Below, piece by piece: positions 7,094 through 14,529 of a stretch of DNA of 64,000 nt; the stretch's first letter is position 1; every line of letters starts with the position of its first letter. This stretch comes from Ruthenibacterium lactatiformans (lineage in GTDB: Bacteria; Bacillota; Clostridia; Oscillospirales; Ruminococcaceae): NCBI RefSeq assembly GCF_000949455.1, contig NZ_JXXK01000001.1, forward strand, positions 310,001-374,000, in the 5' to 3' direction. The notes under the pieces are model-generated. The model was not told the origin of the DNA, did not search any database, and saw nothing but the letters and a program-made list of their open reading frames with translations. Position numbers and translations under genes: made by a program.

Positions 7094-8518
7094 ACGGCCA
7101 CAACCTATTTCAAGAAGCACAAGATCAGCAAGGGAGAAACTGTCGCTCAATCCTTGAAAGAGCGGTTTGACTATGGGCAAAACCCAGACAAGACGCAGGG
7201 CGGTGAACTGATTTCCTCCTATGAGTGCGACTACATGACCGCCGATGCTGAGTTCCTGCTCTCCAAGGCCAAATACAAGGTCACCACGGGCCGAGAGCAA
7301 CGGCGGGATGCTGATGTGCTGTGCTATCAGATCCGCCAGTCATTCAAGCCGGGAGAGATCACCCCGGAGGAGGCAAACCGGGTGGGCTACGAAACGGCGA
7401 TGCGCTGGACAAAGGGCAAGTACGCCTTTTTCGTTGCCACCCACACAGACCGCCAGCACATTCATAACCACATCTACTACAACTCTACTTCGCTGGATTG
7501 CTCCCACAAGTTCCGGGATTTCATCGGCTCGGCCCGGGCGGTGCGGCGGCTCTCTGACCGGGTATGTCTGGAAAATGACCTGTCCGTGATTACCAACCCC
7601 AAGCTCCATAGCAAGGGCCGTTTTCTCCATTACGGAGCATGGCTGGGGAGGGAACGCCAGCCCTCCTACAAGGAACGGCTGCGGGCGTCCATCTGCGATG
7701 CCCTTGCCAAAGGCCCGGATAGCTTTGACGCCTTTCTTCGGCTCATGGAGGAGTCCGGCTATGCGGTCAAGCGGGGGCGTGGCGGTGCGATCTCGTTCCT
7801 TGTGCCGGGGCAGCAGCGGGCCACCCGGCTCCGCTCATCTACCCTCGGAGAAGGCTTTGATCCCGGGGACATCCGGGATGTAATTGCGGGCAAGCGCCCC
7901 TTGCCGAAGCTGGACGCTCCGGCCCCCGCTGCGCCCAGGCGTGTCGATCTGATCGTGGATATACAGGAGCGGCTCCGCTCCGGGAAAAGCCCGGCCTATG
8001 AGCGGTGGGCCAAGGTGTATAACCTCAAACAAATGGCCGCTGCGCTGCAATTCATGCGGGAGCATCAGATCAGCGAATATGACCAGCTCACCACCGAGGC
8101 CGAGGCTGTGTCCGCCCGTTTCCGTGTGCTGACGGAGCAGCTCCGGCAAACTGAGGCTGATCTTGCCTATACTTCCGAGCTCATGGGAGCCGTGGTGCAA
8201 TACGCCAAGACCCGTCCCGTGTTTGAGGAGTACAAGGCGGCTAAGTATAGCAAGAGATTTCTGGCCCAGCATGAGGTGGAGCTGGCTGACTACCGGGTAG
8301 CCAAGGCTGCTTTGAACGATCTTCTGGATGGGGCCAAACTACCCAAGATGGCCCAATTAAAAGAAAAGCGCCGCAAGCTGGCAGCGGAGAAAAAGGCCCT
8401 GTATGCCAAGTACCGGGCCGCCCAACAGGAAATGCGGCAGGCCGTGGCGGTCAAGACCAATATTGACCATCTGCTGGGCGTGACGGACGGGCGCAAGAAT
8501 AAGGAACAGGAGCGGTAG
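7094..8518 (+). CDS. MOBP-type relaxase, apparent ACG start
   Basis: 474 residues if read from ACG 7094. The conserved N-terminus (ATTYFKKHKISKGETVAQSL) lies upstream of the first ordinary start, TTG 7154, and an AAGGAGG site is spaced 7 nt before the ACG, exactly where an ATG is expected. The relaxase/mobilization-nuclease domain fills the first ~200 residues, with the metal-binding triad HTDRQHIHNH (His117, 122, 124, 126). A charged, helical C-terminal half follows. It nicks oriT and pilots the strand into the recipient. The start-codon change could weaken translation, or be a base error. Confidence 0.88.
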   Translation, partial: TATTYFKKHKISKGETVAQSLKERFDYGQNPDKTQGGELISSYECDYMTADAEFLLSKAKYKVTTGREQRRDADVLCYQIRQSFKPGEITPEEANRVGYETAMRWTKGKYAFFVATHTDRQHIHNHIYYNSTSLDCSHKFRDFIGSARAVRRLSDRVCLENDLSVITNPKLHSKGRFLHYGAWLGRERQPSYKERLRASICDALAKGPDSFDAFLRLMEESGYAVKRGRGGAISFLVPGQQRATRLRSSTLGEGFDPGDIRDVIAGKRPLPKLDAPAPAAPRRVDLIVDIQERLRSGKSPAYERWAKVYNLKQMAAALQFMREHQISEYDQLTTEAEAVSARFRVLTEQLRQTEADLAYTSELMGAVVQYAKTRPVFEEYKAAKYSKRFLAQHEVELADYRVAKAALNDLLDGAKLPKMAQLKEKRRKLAAEKKALYAKYRAAQQEMRQAVAVKTNIDHLLGVTDGRKNKEQER

Positions 8519-8540
8519 CGACGGTGACGCAGACAATTTA

Positions 8541-8563
8541 CTTTGGGACATTTTGTCCCGAAG
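8541..8563. repeat. ICE palindrome copy 5 (GGGACA-TTT-TGTCCC)
   Basis: Core at 8545-8550 and 8554-8559, with CTTT and GAAG flanks; 22 nt after the relaxase stop. Confidence 0.9.
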
Positions 8564-8625
8564 TACCGGGTTTGGGGAGGCTCCCCAACAAGCGTTTTTG
8601 CGGCCCCCTCGGGCTGCAAAAATAG

Positions 8626-8643
8626 CAAGTGTGGCCACACTTG
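8626..8643. repeat. 18-bp perfect palindrome CAAGTGTGGCCACACTTG
   Basis: A fully symmetric 18-bp sequence between the relaxase and the XRE gene. Candidate protein-binding site or transfer-related structure; no family assignment. Confidence 0.5.
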
Positions 8644-8679
8644 CCCTGCTTGCCATTAGTGCGCTGCCCTAAACAGCTC

Positions 8680-8722
8680 AAAAAAACGGAGGTGCGTGTT
8701 TCTCTTACGCATCCTCCGTTTC
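8680..8722 (-). terminator. Terminator of the XRE gene
   Basis: Stem AAACGGAGG/CCTCCGTTT extended by TGCGT/ACGCA, with a T tract on the minus strand. The XRE stop codon lies in the loop. Confidence 0.75.
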
Positions 8723-9064
8723 CTTAGCCGCTTTCATCGCTTGGATCGTGGCTTCTACAATTTTCAGTTCTTTTTCGTCCAGAGCATTAAGCATGGCGTC
8801 GATACGCTTTCTACACTCGCTGCCTTTATTCTTGGACGGATAAAAATATTGGTCAACCGATATATTGAACATCGTCACCATCTGATAAAAGGTGTTAAGG
8901 CTGGGGTGCTGGCCGTCATTCTCGTTATACATGATGGTGCGAGGAGCCCGGTCAACGATATAGGCCAGTTGCTCCTGCGTCATCCCACTGGCTTCCCGAG
9001 CTTTTTTTATGGCAAGCCCTATATCGTGAAAGTCAAATCGTCGCTCATCTCGTTCAAACTTCAT
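8705..9064 (-). CDS. XRE-family transcriptional regulator
   Basis: 119 residues from ATG 9064 (a TTG 12 nt upstream is the alternative). The helix-turn-helix occupies about residues 15-70 (IGLAIKKAREASGMTQEQLAYIVDRAPRTIMY), followed by a short helical tail that may dimerise. Such small Cro/CI-type regulators usually set the balance between maintenance and transfer in ICEs. It runs opposite to the relaxase and ends in its own terminator. Confidence 0.85.
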   Translation of the reverse strand: MKFERDERRFDFHDIGLAIKKAREASGMTQEQLAYIVDRAPRTIMYNENDGQHPSLNTFYQMVTMFNISVDQYFYPSKNKGSECRKRIDAMLNALDEKELKIVEATIQAMKAAKETEDA

Positions 9065-9133
9065 AACATCACCCAAAATGATTTTACATTTCAGGTATTA
9101 GTATTTGAACGATTTACAAAATCACTATACTGA

Positions 9134-9759
9134 CTATTTAATTTCTGGTTCAACATCCATCTCGATTAAACTCGTAATGGCTTGAACCGCAACAACTTTT
9201 GACCTGGACAACTGTGCTTCATCAATGATCTGCTGTATATAATCGTGGCAAAGCTGCTCAATGATCCCAAAAGCGATGCGAAGTTTTTCCTCTAAGAAGC
9301 AAGACGAAAACTCTGCACTAATAAGAAGTTCCTTAATTTGTGCGAGTAGCCTTGCTTCAAAAGCAACAAAGTAATTTTGTATTTCAGGATCGAGTAACGC
9401 CAAGGCCATAAACTCATTATGCGCAGAAACATTCATGGTATGAGAGGTAATCAATGCATCAAGCAGTTCTTTAACAAGGTTATGGAGATCCTCTTTTTGA
9501 ATTTGCCTGCTAAGGGTAGTTCTAAATTCAGATTCCAATCTGGAAATATACAGACCAATAACTTCCTTTAGAATGTCGTGTTTGTCGTGAAAATAGTTAT
9601 AGACAATTCCGGTAGAAACATTTGCTGCCTTTGCAATTTCCGCCGTATTAGTCTTATAATACCCTTTTTCGCAAAACAGTTCATAACTTGCTACTATAAT
9701 AGCATCTTTTTTTCAATAGACCGTTTTTGTTTAGGAATACGGATTTCATTTGTAGGCAT
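9134..9759 (-). pseudogene. TetR/AcrR-type regulator, frame shifted at A AAA AAG
   Basis: The start (ATG 9759, PTNEIRIPKQKRSIEKK) and the remainder (DAIIVASYELFCEKGYYKTN ... TAEIAKAANVSTGIVYNYF, then the ligand-binding half) are in different frames. They meet at a 7-A run on the coding strand (9707-9713 on plus). A -1 shift on the heptamer A AAA AAG joins them into a normal 208-residue TetR protein; without it translation stops after 21 residues. Two intact inverted-repeat operators and divergent promoters upstream suggest the regulator is, or was recently, functional. Programmed frameshift, homopolymer error and real mutation all fit. Confidence 0.75.
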
Positions 9760-9788
9760 TACATTCACCCGCCTTTGTTATCTTAACC

Positions 9789-9817
9789 ATTATACCGCAA
9801 TATAGTGATCAAATCAA
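9789..9817 (-). promoter_or_regulatory. Promoter of the TetR gene
   Basis: Minus-strand -35 TTGATT (9812-9817), 17-bp spacer, -10 TATAAT (9789-9794), 30 nt from the ATG. Confidence 0.75.
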
Positions 9818-9823
9818 TAAAAT

Positions 9824-9896
9824 CTGAAACTAATTTCAGATACATTGTTGACATCAGTCGGATGGCGTGATACACTAAACCTGAAATATATTTCAT
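9824..9896 (+). promoter_or_regulatory. Promoter with two TetR-type operators
   Basis: Two inverted repeats CTGAAA-N4-TTTCAK (9824-9839 and 9881-9896) flank a plus-strand promoter TTGACA (9848-9853), 17 bp, TACACT (9871-9876). The first operator also abuts the divergent TetR promoter. Classic layout for a TetR repressor controlling itself and a divergent gene. Confidence 0.8.
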
Positions 9897-9912
9897 GTTT
9901 TGGAGGAACACA

Positions 9913-10323
9913 ATGACAGAGAACGACAATAAAAAATCTATGTGCTCGTACAAATTCTATCTACTATTTATCATTTTTGCGTGTGGAGGAGCCTGTATTT
10001 GGCAATTATTCATTCCTCAAATTGGAGAGCAGTACTCGATTTGGGGAAGTGCGGTTGGTTGGCAGCGAGAAATTGCGTTATGGAATATTGCCTTAATAAC
10101 AGCAATCATGCTTTCGATAAAGAAAAAGGATATTGCTGCCCTAAGATTATTAACTATTCAAACTACAACACTATGCTGGCTTTTAGGTGCAAATCACCTT
10201 GTGGCGTTTGTTAATTCGAACTTTTCTTTTGGTTCTATTCATTTCCTTGGTTTTCTTGAGGTCATGCTTTGTGGGGGAATATGGGGAACCATATTGATTT
10301 TTAAGTATCGTCCCCAAAAATAA
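9913..10323 (+). CDS. Small four-helix membrane protein under TetR control
   Basis: 136 residues, start at ATG 9913 behind TGGAGGA. Four hydrophobic segments (about 12-32, 55-72, 78-97 and 108-130) make it an integral membrane protein. No family was recognised. It is transcribed divergently from the TetR gene through operators on both sides of its promoter, so it is probably induced by the ligand of that repressor; an efflux or membrane-adaptation role is a guess. AT-rich compared with the ICE core, hence likely cargo. Confidence 0.7.
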   Translation: MTENDNKKSMCSYKFYLLFIIFACGGACIWQLFIPQIGEQYSIWGSAVGWQREIALWNIALITAIMLSIKKKDIAALRLLTIQTTTLCWLLGANHLVAFVNSNFSFGSIHFLGFLEVMLCGGIWGTILIFKYRPQK

Positions 10324-10717
10324 AAACAGGCAATTCAATTTGATATAGCTCAATCCACCAAAGAAGGGGATAATAAAAAAACCGTTGTTTTGGTGGTTGG
10401 AGATTGTGCGCCAAAAACAAAAGTATAGCAACCTTACGGCGGTTTTGAAATATCAATTTCAAGCCGCCGTTTTCTTTTTCAAAAAATGAGAATACGGGGG
10501 GTGTGTTAAAGTCGCCCTTTTTTAAGGATACGGCGGTGTCCGGGAGGTATCGCTGTGTCCTTTTTCCTTTTCCACCCACCTAACCTGTCAAAAAAAGCCG
10601 GCCATCACAACAGGATCAGTTCGGCATTGAACATGAAATACAGCAGTATGTAAAAAGCAACAAAACATCGCGCGCTTGCGTGTCCTTGTGGCACACGGGC
10701 GCATTTTGTTTTGTCTG
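10324..10717. other. Non-coding stretch before the sigma-factor leader
   Basis: About 390 nt with a terminator (10436-10480) but no open frame with a ribosome-binding site. A 9-nt inverted repeat (CCACCAAAG near 10355 with TTTTGGTGG near 10388) may be a weak hairpin. Nothing else recognised. Confidence 0.5.
10436..10480 (+). terminator. Terminator
   Basis: Stem ACGGCGG (10436-10442) with CCGCCGT (10464-10470), plus inner TTGAAAT/ATTTCAA pairing, followed by TTTCTTTTTC. Confidence 0.75.
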
Positions 10718-10740
10718 CTTTGGGACAAGTTGTCCCGAAG
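10718..10740. repeat. ICE palindrome copy 6 (GGGACA-AGT-TGTCCC)
   Basis: Core at 10722-10727 and 10731-10736; spacer AGT. Located about 90 nt before the sigma-factor start, in its leader. Confidence 0.9.
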
Positions 10741-10777
10741 TAGGCAAAGGCGGCCCGGGGTGTCGCTCTCCGCCGCC

Positions 10778-10819
10778 CTCCGTTCAGATCGCCATTCACC
10801 CCCAACCATCTGAACGGAG
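10778..10819 (+). promoter_or_regulatory. Hairpin that would hide the sigma-factor ribosome-binding site
   Basis: A perfect 12-bp stem (CTCCGTTCAGAT at 10778-10789 with its complement at 10808-10819) and an 18-nt loop. The 3' arm contains most of the GGAGG ribosome-binding site (10816-10820) of the gene starting at 10829, so folding should block translation. Confidence 0.7.
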
Positions 10820-10828
10820 GAATTACAA

Positions 10829-11251
10829 ATGACGACCATCAATCTGAAAGACTTTTATCCGTGGTACACCCACGACGAATACATAGAGGTTTCCGAGGAA
10901 GTTGCCGACGAGCTCCGGGCGAGCAGACTGTACGAGGCCGCCTATCAGCGGCGGATCGTCCGCAACAAGGCACAGTATTCCCTCGATTGCGAGGACGGGA
11001 TCGAATACTCCGCCTGCGTTTCCGAACCCACCCCGCAGGAGCTGCTGGAACGCATGGAGCTGTTCTGCCATTTGTGCGCTGCGCTCAATTCCTTGCCCGA
11101 AACGCAGGGCCGCCGGGTGGACGCCTGTGTGATCCTCGGCAAGAGCTATCGGGAGGTGGCTATGGCCGAAGGTGTGAGCAAAACTTCTGTGCAGGAGTCG
11201 GTTCAAAGCGGTTTGGCTGCTATGAGAAAATATTTGAAAAAAGTTCTTTGA
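10829..11251 (+). CDS. Sigma-70-like factor of the ICE
   Basis: 140 residues. The C-terminal half has a sigma region-4-type helix-turn-helix (LPETQGRRVDACVILGKSYREVAMAEGVSKTSVQES, about residues 88-125), while region 2 is not obvious in the first 80 residues. Small proteins of this kind sit in the regulatory end of Tn916/Tn1549-like elements and are annotated as sigma-70 family. It may direct transcription of transfer or excision genes. Its translation is probably controlled by the hairpin covering the ribosome-binding site. Confidence 0.78.
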   Translation: MTTINLKDFYPWYTHDEYIEVSEEVADELRASRLYEAAYQRRIVRNKAQYSLDCEDGIEYSACVSEPTPQELLERMELFCHLCAALNSLPETQGRRVDACVILGKSYREVAMAEGVSKTSVQESVQSGLAAMRKYLKKVL

Positions 11252-11582
11252 TTGACCCTGCCACAGAGCCGTTTTTTGTCCTTGGTATATGAGAGGAGTT
11301 ACATCCGATCAACAACTGAATAGCGGCGGCCCCGAGCCATAGAGCGGGGAGCCGGGCGGCGGGTGCGCTGTGACTTCTCCGGCAGGAGAACGAGCGATCA
11401 ACACCAGCGCCGCAAGTGGGACAAGCCACCCCACGGCCACGATCCGCAGCCGGACAAGCTGGCCGCTTGCCCCTCCGGGCTGCCGCCCCCTCGGGAGCGT
11501 CATGCTGAGTATTGCTGTCTTATGACGGGCCAAGGAAATGAGCGTGGTGCTCCCGAAACTTTTTATCAAGGAGGAAACCAAC
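11252..11582. other. 331-nt region without a supported gene
   Basis: GC-rich, with many short inverted repeats. A 76-codon open frame (11363-11593) has no ribosome-binding site and overlaps the next gene, so it is not called. A non-coding RNA is possible but nothing diagnostic was seen. Confidence 0.4.
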
Positions 11583-11783
11583 ATGAAGTATGATCCCGAA
11601 CTGGCGGCCCTGCTCACCCAACCGTGGAGCAACAACGCCTGCCGTGGCTATGTCATCTACGCTATGGAAAACTGCGGGTTTTCTCCCTCGGACATCCGGC
11701 GTGTGGTGGCAGAGCTCTACGAGGTCTTTGACATCCGTGGGCTGGAGGAAGCCCAGCAGCACTTTGAGAACAGCCCCTACTGA
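11583..11783 (+). CDS. Small conserved ICE protein of unknown function
   Basis: 66 residues starting at ATG 11583 with AAGGAGG nearby. The sequence is compact and mixed in charge (WSNNACRGYVIYAMENCGF, then SDIRRVVAELYEVFDIRGLEEAQ), looking like a small globular helical protein. No family name is known to me; similar short genes are common near the recombinase end of clostridial ICEs. Two nucleotides after its stop lies ICE palindrome copy 7. Confidence 0.65.
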   Translation: MKYDPELAALLTQPWSNNACRGYVIYAMENCGFSPSDIRRVVAELYEVFDIRGLEEAQQHFENSPY

Positions 11784-11784
11784 C

Positions 11785-11806
11785 CTTGGGACAAGTTGTC
11801 CCAAAG
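11785..11806. repeat. ICE palindrome copy 7 (GGGACA-AGT-TGTCCC)
   Basis: Core at 11788-11793 and 11797-11802; spacer AGT as in copy 6. Starts 2 nt after a stop codon. Confidence 0.9.
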
Positions 11807-11815
11807 TGGAGCAAG

Positions 11816-11858
11816 GCAAGAGGGCGGCACCGCCGAAGGTGCCGCCCTCTTGCGTTTC
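11816..11858 (+). terminator. Strong hairpin after the 66-residue gene
   Basis: A 16-bp perfect stem (11816-11831 with 11838-11853, GC-rich, loop GCCGAA) followed by a short GTTTCCCC. The T tract is short, so it may be a weak terminator or an mRNA-stabilising end. Confidence 0.6.
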
Positions 11859-11917
11859 CCCACGGGACAAGGGGGACTGTCGGTCATTGTTTCGTATCGC
11901 TCTGGAAGGAGGCCCAC

Positions 11918-12064
11918 ATGGAAGATCCCGTACCCGTCAAGGAGGAATACACCTATCAAGTCGGCAAAATCCAATTCATTGTCACGCCCGTCTACAAGGA
12001 CAAAGGCGAGTCCATGCGTGACATCCTGTTGAAGCTGATGCTGGCCGATTTGGAGCCAGCCTAA
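11918..12064 (+). CDS. TnpW-like transposon protein
   Basis: 48 residues from ATG 11918 with GGAAGGAGG upstream. The pattern (TYQVGKIQFIVTPVYKDKGESMRDILLKLMLADL) fits the short TnpW family encoded beside TnpX-type large serine recombinases of Tn4451-like elements. Its role is not established. The position just before the recombinase supports the call. Confidence 0.68.
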   Translation: MEDPVPVKEEYTYQVGKIQFIVTPVYKDKGESMRDILLKLMLADLEPA

Positions 12065-12081
12065 CTGTTCCATCGACATCC

Positions 12082-12110
12082 TTAACTCGAGCGGTCGGCA
12101 GAGGTATAAT
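12082..12110 (+). promoter_or_regulatory. Promoter of the recombinase gene
   Basis: -35 TTAACT (12082-12087), 17-bp spacer, -10 TATAAT (12105-12110), about 47 nt before the GTG start. Confidence 0.65.
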
Positions 12111-12156
12111 ATACATAGGATGAAGCCTTGCTCGACTGCTTGGAAAGGAGGGCATT

Positions 12157-13863
12157 GTGAAGCAGTCAAGTAAGAAAATCTCTACCGGCACAGCCGCTCT
12201 CTACTGCCGCCTGAGCCGTGACGATAACATGGACAGCGAGTCCAACAGCATCCAGAACCAAAAGAAAATTCTCCAAAAGGCCGCCAAGGATAAAGGCTAC
12301 ACGGACACTATCTTTTTCGTGGATGACGGTATCACCGGCACTACCATGAAGCGCCCCGGCTTTCAGAAAATGATCGCCGCAATCGAGGCCGGGTACATCT
12401 CGGCGGTGTTTGTAAAAGACCTCTCCCGGCTGGGCCGAAACTACATTGAGGTGGGCAAGCTCACCGAGGAGTTTTTCCCGCTCCATGATGTGCGGCTGGT
12501 GGCCGTTTCCGATGGCGTGGACAGCGACGAGGGCGAGGACGATTTCACCCCGTTCAAGAACATCATGAATGAATACTACGCCAAGGACATCTCCAAGAAG
12601 CGCCGGATCGTCAATAAGATGAAAGGCAACGCCGGGATTCCGCTTTCGCCGCCGCCCTATGGCTACATGAAAAACCCGGACGATCCCCGTTTTTGGGTCA
12701 TTGACCCGGAGGCCGCCGAGGTGGTGCGCTGCATCTACCGTCTGGCCTTGGAGGGTAACGGCCCCTTGCAGATTGCCACGGCGCTGGGGACGATGGGGGC
12801 GCTGAACCCCTCGGCCTATCGAACCAGCAAGGGGATTAGCAAGGGCGGCTCCAAAAGTACGCTGGAGCCTACCAAGTGGAACCATACCACCGTCAAGAAA
12901 ATCCTCACCTTGCAGGAATACTGTGGCGATGTAATTAACTTCAAGACCTATTCCAAGTCCTACAAGATGAAGCGTCGGATTGAAAACCCGGAAGAAAACC
13001 GGGCAATCTTCCTCAATGTCCATGAGCCCATCATTGACCGTGTGACTTGGGAAAAGGTGCAAAGCCTGCAAACCACCCGGCGCAGGCGGCCTACCGTAAC
13101 AAAGGAGTCCAGCGCCTTTTGCGGCTATCTGAAATGCCCGGAGTGCGGAGGCAATCTGACTTTCCACTTCAACCAAGGCAACCACGACATCAAGTTCTTT
13201 AGCTGCAACAACCACAATTCCGGGCTCCGCAAATGCTCGTCTACCCACTATATCCGGCTGGACTTCTTGGAACAGGTCGTGCTTTACGAGGTACACCGGC
13301 TGGCCTGTTTCGCCAATGAGTACGAAAACGACTTTATCAAGGCGATGGTGGGCCGCTCGGCAAAGGTAGCGGAAAATGACCGGGTACGCAAGAAGCGGGA
13401 GCTGGACGGGCTACTGGCCCGGGACAGGGAGCTGGATATGCTCTTTGAACGGCTCTATGAGGACAATGTGTCCGGCAAAATCGACGATGCCCGGTTCGCC
13501 AAAATGTCCAAGCGGTATGAGCAGGAACAGGGCGAAAACGCCGGACGGATCAAGGCGCTGCGGTTGGAGCTGAAAAAGCTGGAAGATAAGCGGATGGATG
13601 TGGACACCTTCTTGGAAACGGTGCGCCGCTATACCGACGCCACCACCATCACCAAACGCATGGTTGCCGAGCTCATTCAGTACATCGAGGTTTATCCGGC
13701 GGTCAAGGAGGACGGCATTACCAATCAGCGGGTGACAATTCACTACAACTGCATTGGAGCCTTTGAGGTGCCGGATTGCCGGAAGATCCCCGAGCGGGAC
13801 ATTCTTTTGGAAACGAGAAAAGGCGTAGCATTAAGCTACGCCCCCGTACAGATCGCTATATAA
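12157..13863 (+). CDS. Large serine recombinase (TnpX/TndX type) of the ICE
   Basis: 568 residues from GTG 12157 behind AAAGGAGG. The N-terminal resolvase domain carries the catalytic Ser20 (YCRLSRDD) and the DLSRLGRNYIE motif. A recombinase domain follows (about 160-280), then a zinc ribbon (CPECGG ... CNNHN ... C, about 325-362) and a coiled coil (about 395-475). It should excise and integrate the element by double-strand exchange through a 5'-phosphoserine intermediate. As last gene of the element it marks the ICE end, with tRNA-Pro next door. A hairpin (GGCGTAGC/GCTACGCC, 13822-13842) lies inside its final codons. Confidence 0.93.
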   Translation: MKQSSKKISTGTAALYCRLSRDDNMDSESNSIQNQKKILQKAAKDKGYTDTIFFVDDGITGTTMKRPGFQKMIAAIEAGYISAVFVKDLSRLGRNYIEVGKLTEEFFPLHDVRLVAVSDGVDSDEGEDDFTPFKNIMNEYYAKDISKKRRIVNKMKGNAGIPLSPPPYGYMKNPDDPRFWVIDPEAAEVVRCIYRLALEGNGPLQIATALGTMGALNPSAYRTSKGISKGGSKSTLEPTKWNHTTVKKILTLQEYCGDVINFKTYSKSYKMKRRIENPEENRAIFLNVHEPIIDRVTWEKVQSLQTTRRRRPTVTKESSAFCGYLKCPECGGNLTFHFNQGNHDIKFFSCNNHNSGLRKCSSTHYIRLDFLEQVVLYEVHRLACFANEYENDFIKAMVGRSAKVAENDRVRKKRELDGLLARDRELDMLFERLYEDNVSGKIDDARFAKMSKRYEQEQGENAGRIKALRLELKKLEDKRMDVDTFLETVRRYTDATTITKRMVAELIQYIEVYPAVKEDGITNQRVTIHYNCIGAFEVPDCRKIPERDILLETRKGVALSYAPVQIAI

Positions 13864-13878
13864 ACTTGGAAATAAAAA
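13864..13878. other. Probable ICE right boundary
   Basis: Only 15 nt separate the recombinase stop codon from the terminator hairpin of the chromosomal tRNA-Pro gene, so the element end most likely falls here. Large serine recombinases of this type use very short core sites, so no long direct repeat is expected. The exact junction cannot be set without the left end. Confidence 0.45.
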
Positions 13879-13930
13879 ATGCGGAGTATCATCAGCAGAC
13901 CTTTTCAGATCCTTTAATGATACTCCGCAT
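13870..13930 (-). terminator. Terminator of tRNA-Pro
   Basis: A 14-bp perfect stem (13917-13930 with 13879-13892) begins at the final A of the tRNA CCA end and is followed on the minus strand by TTTTTT. Confidence 0.85.
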
Positions 13931-14006
13931 GGTCCGAGTGGCGAGAGTCGAACTCACGGCCTCTTGAACCCCATTCAAGCGCGCTACCAAACTGCGCTAC
14001 ACCCGG
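13930..14006 (-). tRNA. tRNA-Pro(GGG)
   Basis: 77 nt cloverleaf with acceptor CCGGGTG/CACTCGG, anticodon GGG in the loop ATGGGGT, T loop TTCGACT and encoded CCA. Confidence 0.95.
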
Positions 14007-14044
14007 ACATTGCCGCCCGTTCCGGCGGCAAAAATTATTATACG

Positions 14045-14529
14045 TCATCCTTGCACTTTTGTCAACGTCTTTTTTTCATTTTCACGGCATGATATTTTCA
14101 TGCAGACCTGCGGTTCCTGTCTCAGACTGTTTTTGTATTGGTCGTAACAGAACTGGATGATGCTGTTACGCTTGATCAGGCCGATAAAACTGTTTTTTCC
14201 ATCAATAACAGGCACAAAGTTTTGCCGCATTGCCGCCGCGATCAGTTCTTCCATGTCCGTATCCACTGAGACGCATTTGTTATCCCGCTTGCGCGGGATG
14301 CTCATGATCGGCATATCCTCGGCGTCCTGCAGATTCAAGTTATAATTCCGCTTCACCGCCCACAGGATATCACCCTCTGTAATGGTGCCAACATACTCTC
14401 CTTTCCTATTTAAAATAGGTATGGAGGAATAACGGTGGTACTCCATTTTCTCAATCGCCTGGCGCAGGGTGAAGTCATCATACAGATACGCCACCTCGGC
14501 CTTCGGCGTTAAAAAAACAAAAGATTCAT
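14045..14529 (-). pseudogene. CBS-domain protein, start separated by a T7 run
   Basis: The main frame (GTG 14494 to 14045, 149 residues) holds two CBS motifs (SSIPILNRKGEYVGTITEGDIL and FVPVIDGKNSFIGLIKRNSII), a small adenosyl-ligand sensor. The natural start of this family looks like MNLLFF(L)TPKAEVAYLYDDF: ATG 14529 with GGAGAGG upstream begins that peptide, but a 7-T run (14511-14517 on plus, as A) puts a stop after six codons, whereas eight would keep the frame. Either the gene is made from GTG 14494, or the run is miscounted, slips, or is a true mutation. Confidence 0.72.

Noticed and set aside
13879..13930. Inverted repeat at the ICE end as attachment site
   Set aside because: It is the terminator of tRNA-Pro, with the correct T tract on the minus strand and contact with the CCA end.
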